Assembly (NCBI GenBank): GCA_910587785.1
Contig: CAJUOA010000088.1
Location: 1-14,226, forward strand
DNA length: 14,226 bases
Reading direction: 5' to 3'
DNA from: an uncultured Oscillospiraceae bacterium
GTDB taxonomy: Bacteria > Bacillota > Clostridia > Oscillospirales > Oscillospiraceae
Numbering within the stretch: the stretch's first letter is position 1; each line of letters opens with the position of its first letter. The notes under the pieces were generated by a model. That model ran no database searches and was not told the DNA's origin. It was given only the letters and a program-made list of their open reading frames with translations. Of this stretch, positions 13,910 through 14,226 are shown one piece after another. Both the position numbers and the translations under genes were made by a program.

Positions 13910-13956
13910 GGGGTTTTCTAAAAAAATTTTCGGGTGCATAGAGTATAGAGATGATT

Positions 13957-14071
13957 CTTCCGAATGAATGCCTGCTTCGTCCAACCCTTGGGGCTCTGCC
14001 CCGGACCTGCTTTTGTTTCTTCCGAATAGATGCCATCTCCGACGAAGGCCCGGGGCTCCTCGCCCCGGACC
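13957..14071. repeat. Imperfect direct duplication of a GC-rich unit of about 51-53 bp
   Basis: Two copies (13957-14007 and 14019-14071) each begin CTTCCGAAT and GATGCC or AATGCC, pass through CTTCGTCC or GACGAAGG, and end in a small hairpin plus CCCCGGACC. The hairpins are GGGGC-TCT-GCCCC (13990-14002) and CGGGGC-TCCTC-GCCCCG (14051-14067). Confidence 0.6.
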
Positions 14072-14131
14072 CCGGTGACTTTTTGCACGGCCAAAAAGTC
14101 ACCAAAAAGCCGCCAAGGGGGCTTTGCCCCC
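14051..14131. repeat. Cluster of three consecutive hairpins
   Basis: In order: CGGGGC/GCCCCG (14051-14067), GTGACTTTTTG-N6-CAAAAAGTCAC (14075-14102) and GGGGGC-TTT-GCCCCC (14117-14131). The middle one is a perfect 11-bp stem. Such strings of GC-rich and A-T-rich hairpins look like a dispersed intergenic element, possibly with a transcription-ending role for genes to the right. Confidence 0.6.
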
Positions 14132-14226
14132 TCTGGACTCCCCCACTCCTCTTGGGCCGGAGGGGCCCGGAAGTGCGCAGTACGACAAGATGGTGCCCTT
14201 CCTCCGAACTTCTGCGCGCTCCCCTG

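Larger units (their letters stand above)
13931..14226. other. Non-coding stretch rich in short hairpins
   Basis: No ORF here has a ribosome binding site or a plausible protein; the short minus-strand frame at 13899-14105 is made of repeat sequence. The stretch holds the duplicated unit at 13957-14071 and the hairpin cluster at 14051-14131. A weaker inverted repeat follows (AGTGCGCAG at 14172-14180 against CTGCGCGCT at 14212-14220). I cannot name a gene at the right edge. Confidence 0.6.

Noticed and set aside
13899..14105. Minus-strand frame of 68 codons
   Set aside because: It consists of the hairpin and duplicated repeat units; no ribosome binding site and no family resemblance.
1..14226. 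CRISPR arrays, tRNA or rRNA genes, insertion sequences and known riboswitches
   Set aside because: I looked for regularly spaced repeats, cloverleaf-like patterns, transposase motifs and long structured leaders on both strands and found none that hold up.

Overview
The window looks like a chromosomal segment from a high-GC, anaerobic, probably gut-dwelling clostridial Firmicute. My best guess is the Oscillospiraceae (Flavonifractor/Lawsonibacter/Intestinimonas type). The reasons are strong AGGAGG-type ribosome binding sites before almost every gene, GC-rich third codon positions, a YlbJ-like spore-associated membrane protein, a YtrA-type GntR/ABC operon, and a CD1115-type VirD4 homologue. No rRNA, tRNA, CRISPR array, integrase or transposase is visible.

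Layout: (1) 1-500, minus: a bacteriohemerythrin that starts at TTG and runs off the left edge. (2) 729-2548, minus: a compact three-gene unit of an ECF-like sigma factor, a 34-residue basic peptide and a 404-residue protein carrying an INGP repeat. (3) 2650-4636, plus: a promoter, an ATP-grasp ligase-like protein and, overlapping it by 4 nt, a PHP-domain metal phosphoesterase. (4) 4637-4890: stacked inverted repeats. (5) 4891-6234, plus: a NodB/SLH protein with degenerate catalytic motifs, closed by a terminator at 6248-6281. (6) 6309-9616, plus: a self-contained cassette with its own promoter and terminator. It encodes a catalytically intact ClpP-like protease and, 20 nt later, a soluble VirD4/TraG-like ATPase with a roughly 400-residue unassigned C-terminal extension. 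(7) 13909-9623, minus: a six-gene run of a TraX-like membrane protein, a YtrA-type GntR repressor, an ABC ATPase, an ABC-2 permease, a lipoprotein and a YlbJ-like membrane protein. It lies behind a TTGACA promoter whose -10 region sits inside a 34-bp inverted repeat that looks like the GntR operator. (8) 13931-14226: non-coding, rich in short hairpins and a duplicated GC-rich unit.

The most interesting candidate system is the ClpP/VirD4-like pair. It combines a peptidase without a local Clp unfoldase and a DNA-pump-family ATPase that lacks its membrane anchor, with no relaxase, other type IV secretion gene or integrase nearby. The sigma/peptide/INGP unit and the YtrA-TraX-ABC operon with its visible operator are the next most interesting. 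All functional statements come from reading motifs by eye; no database search was run.
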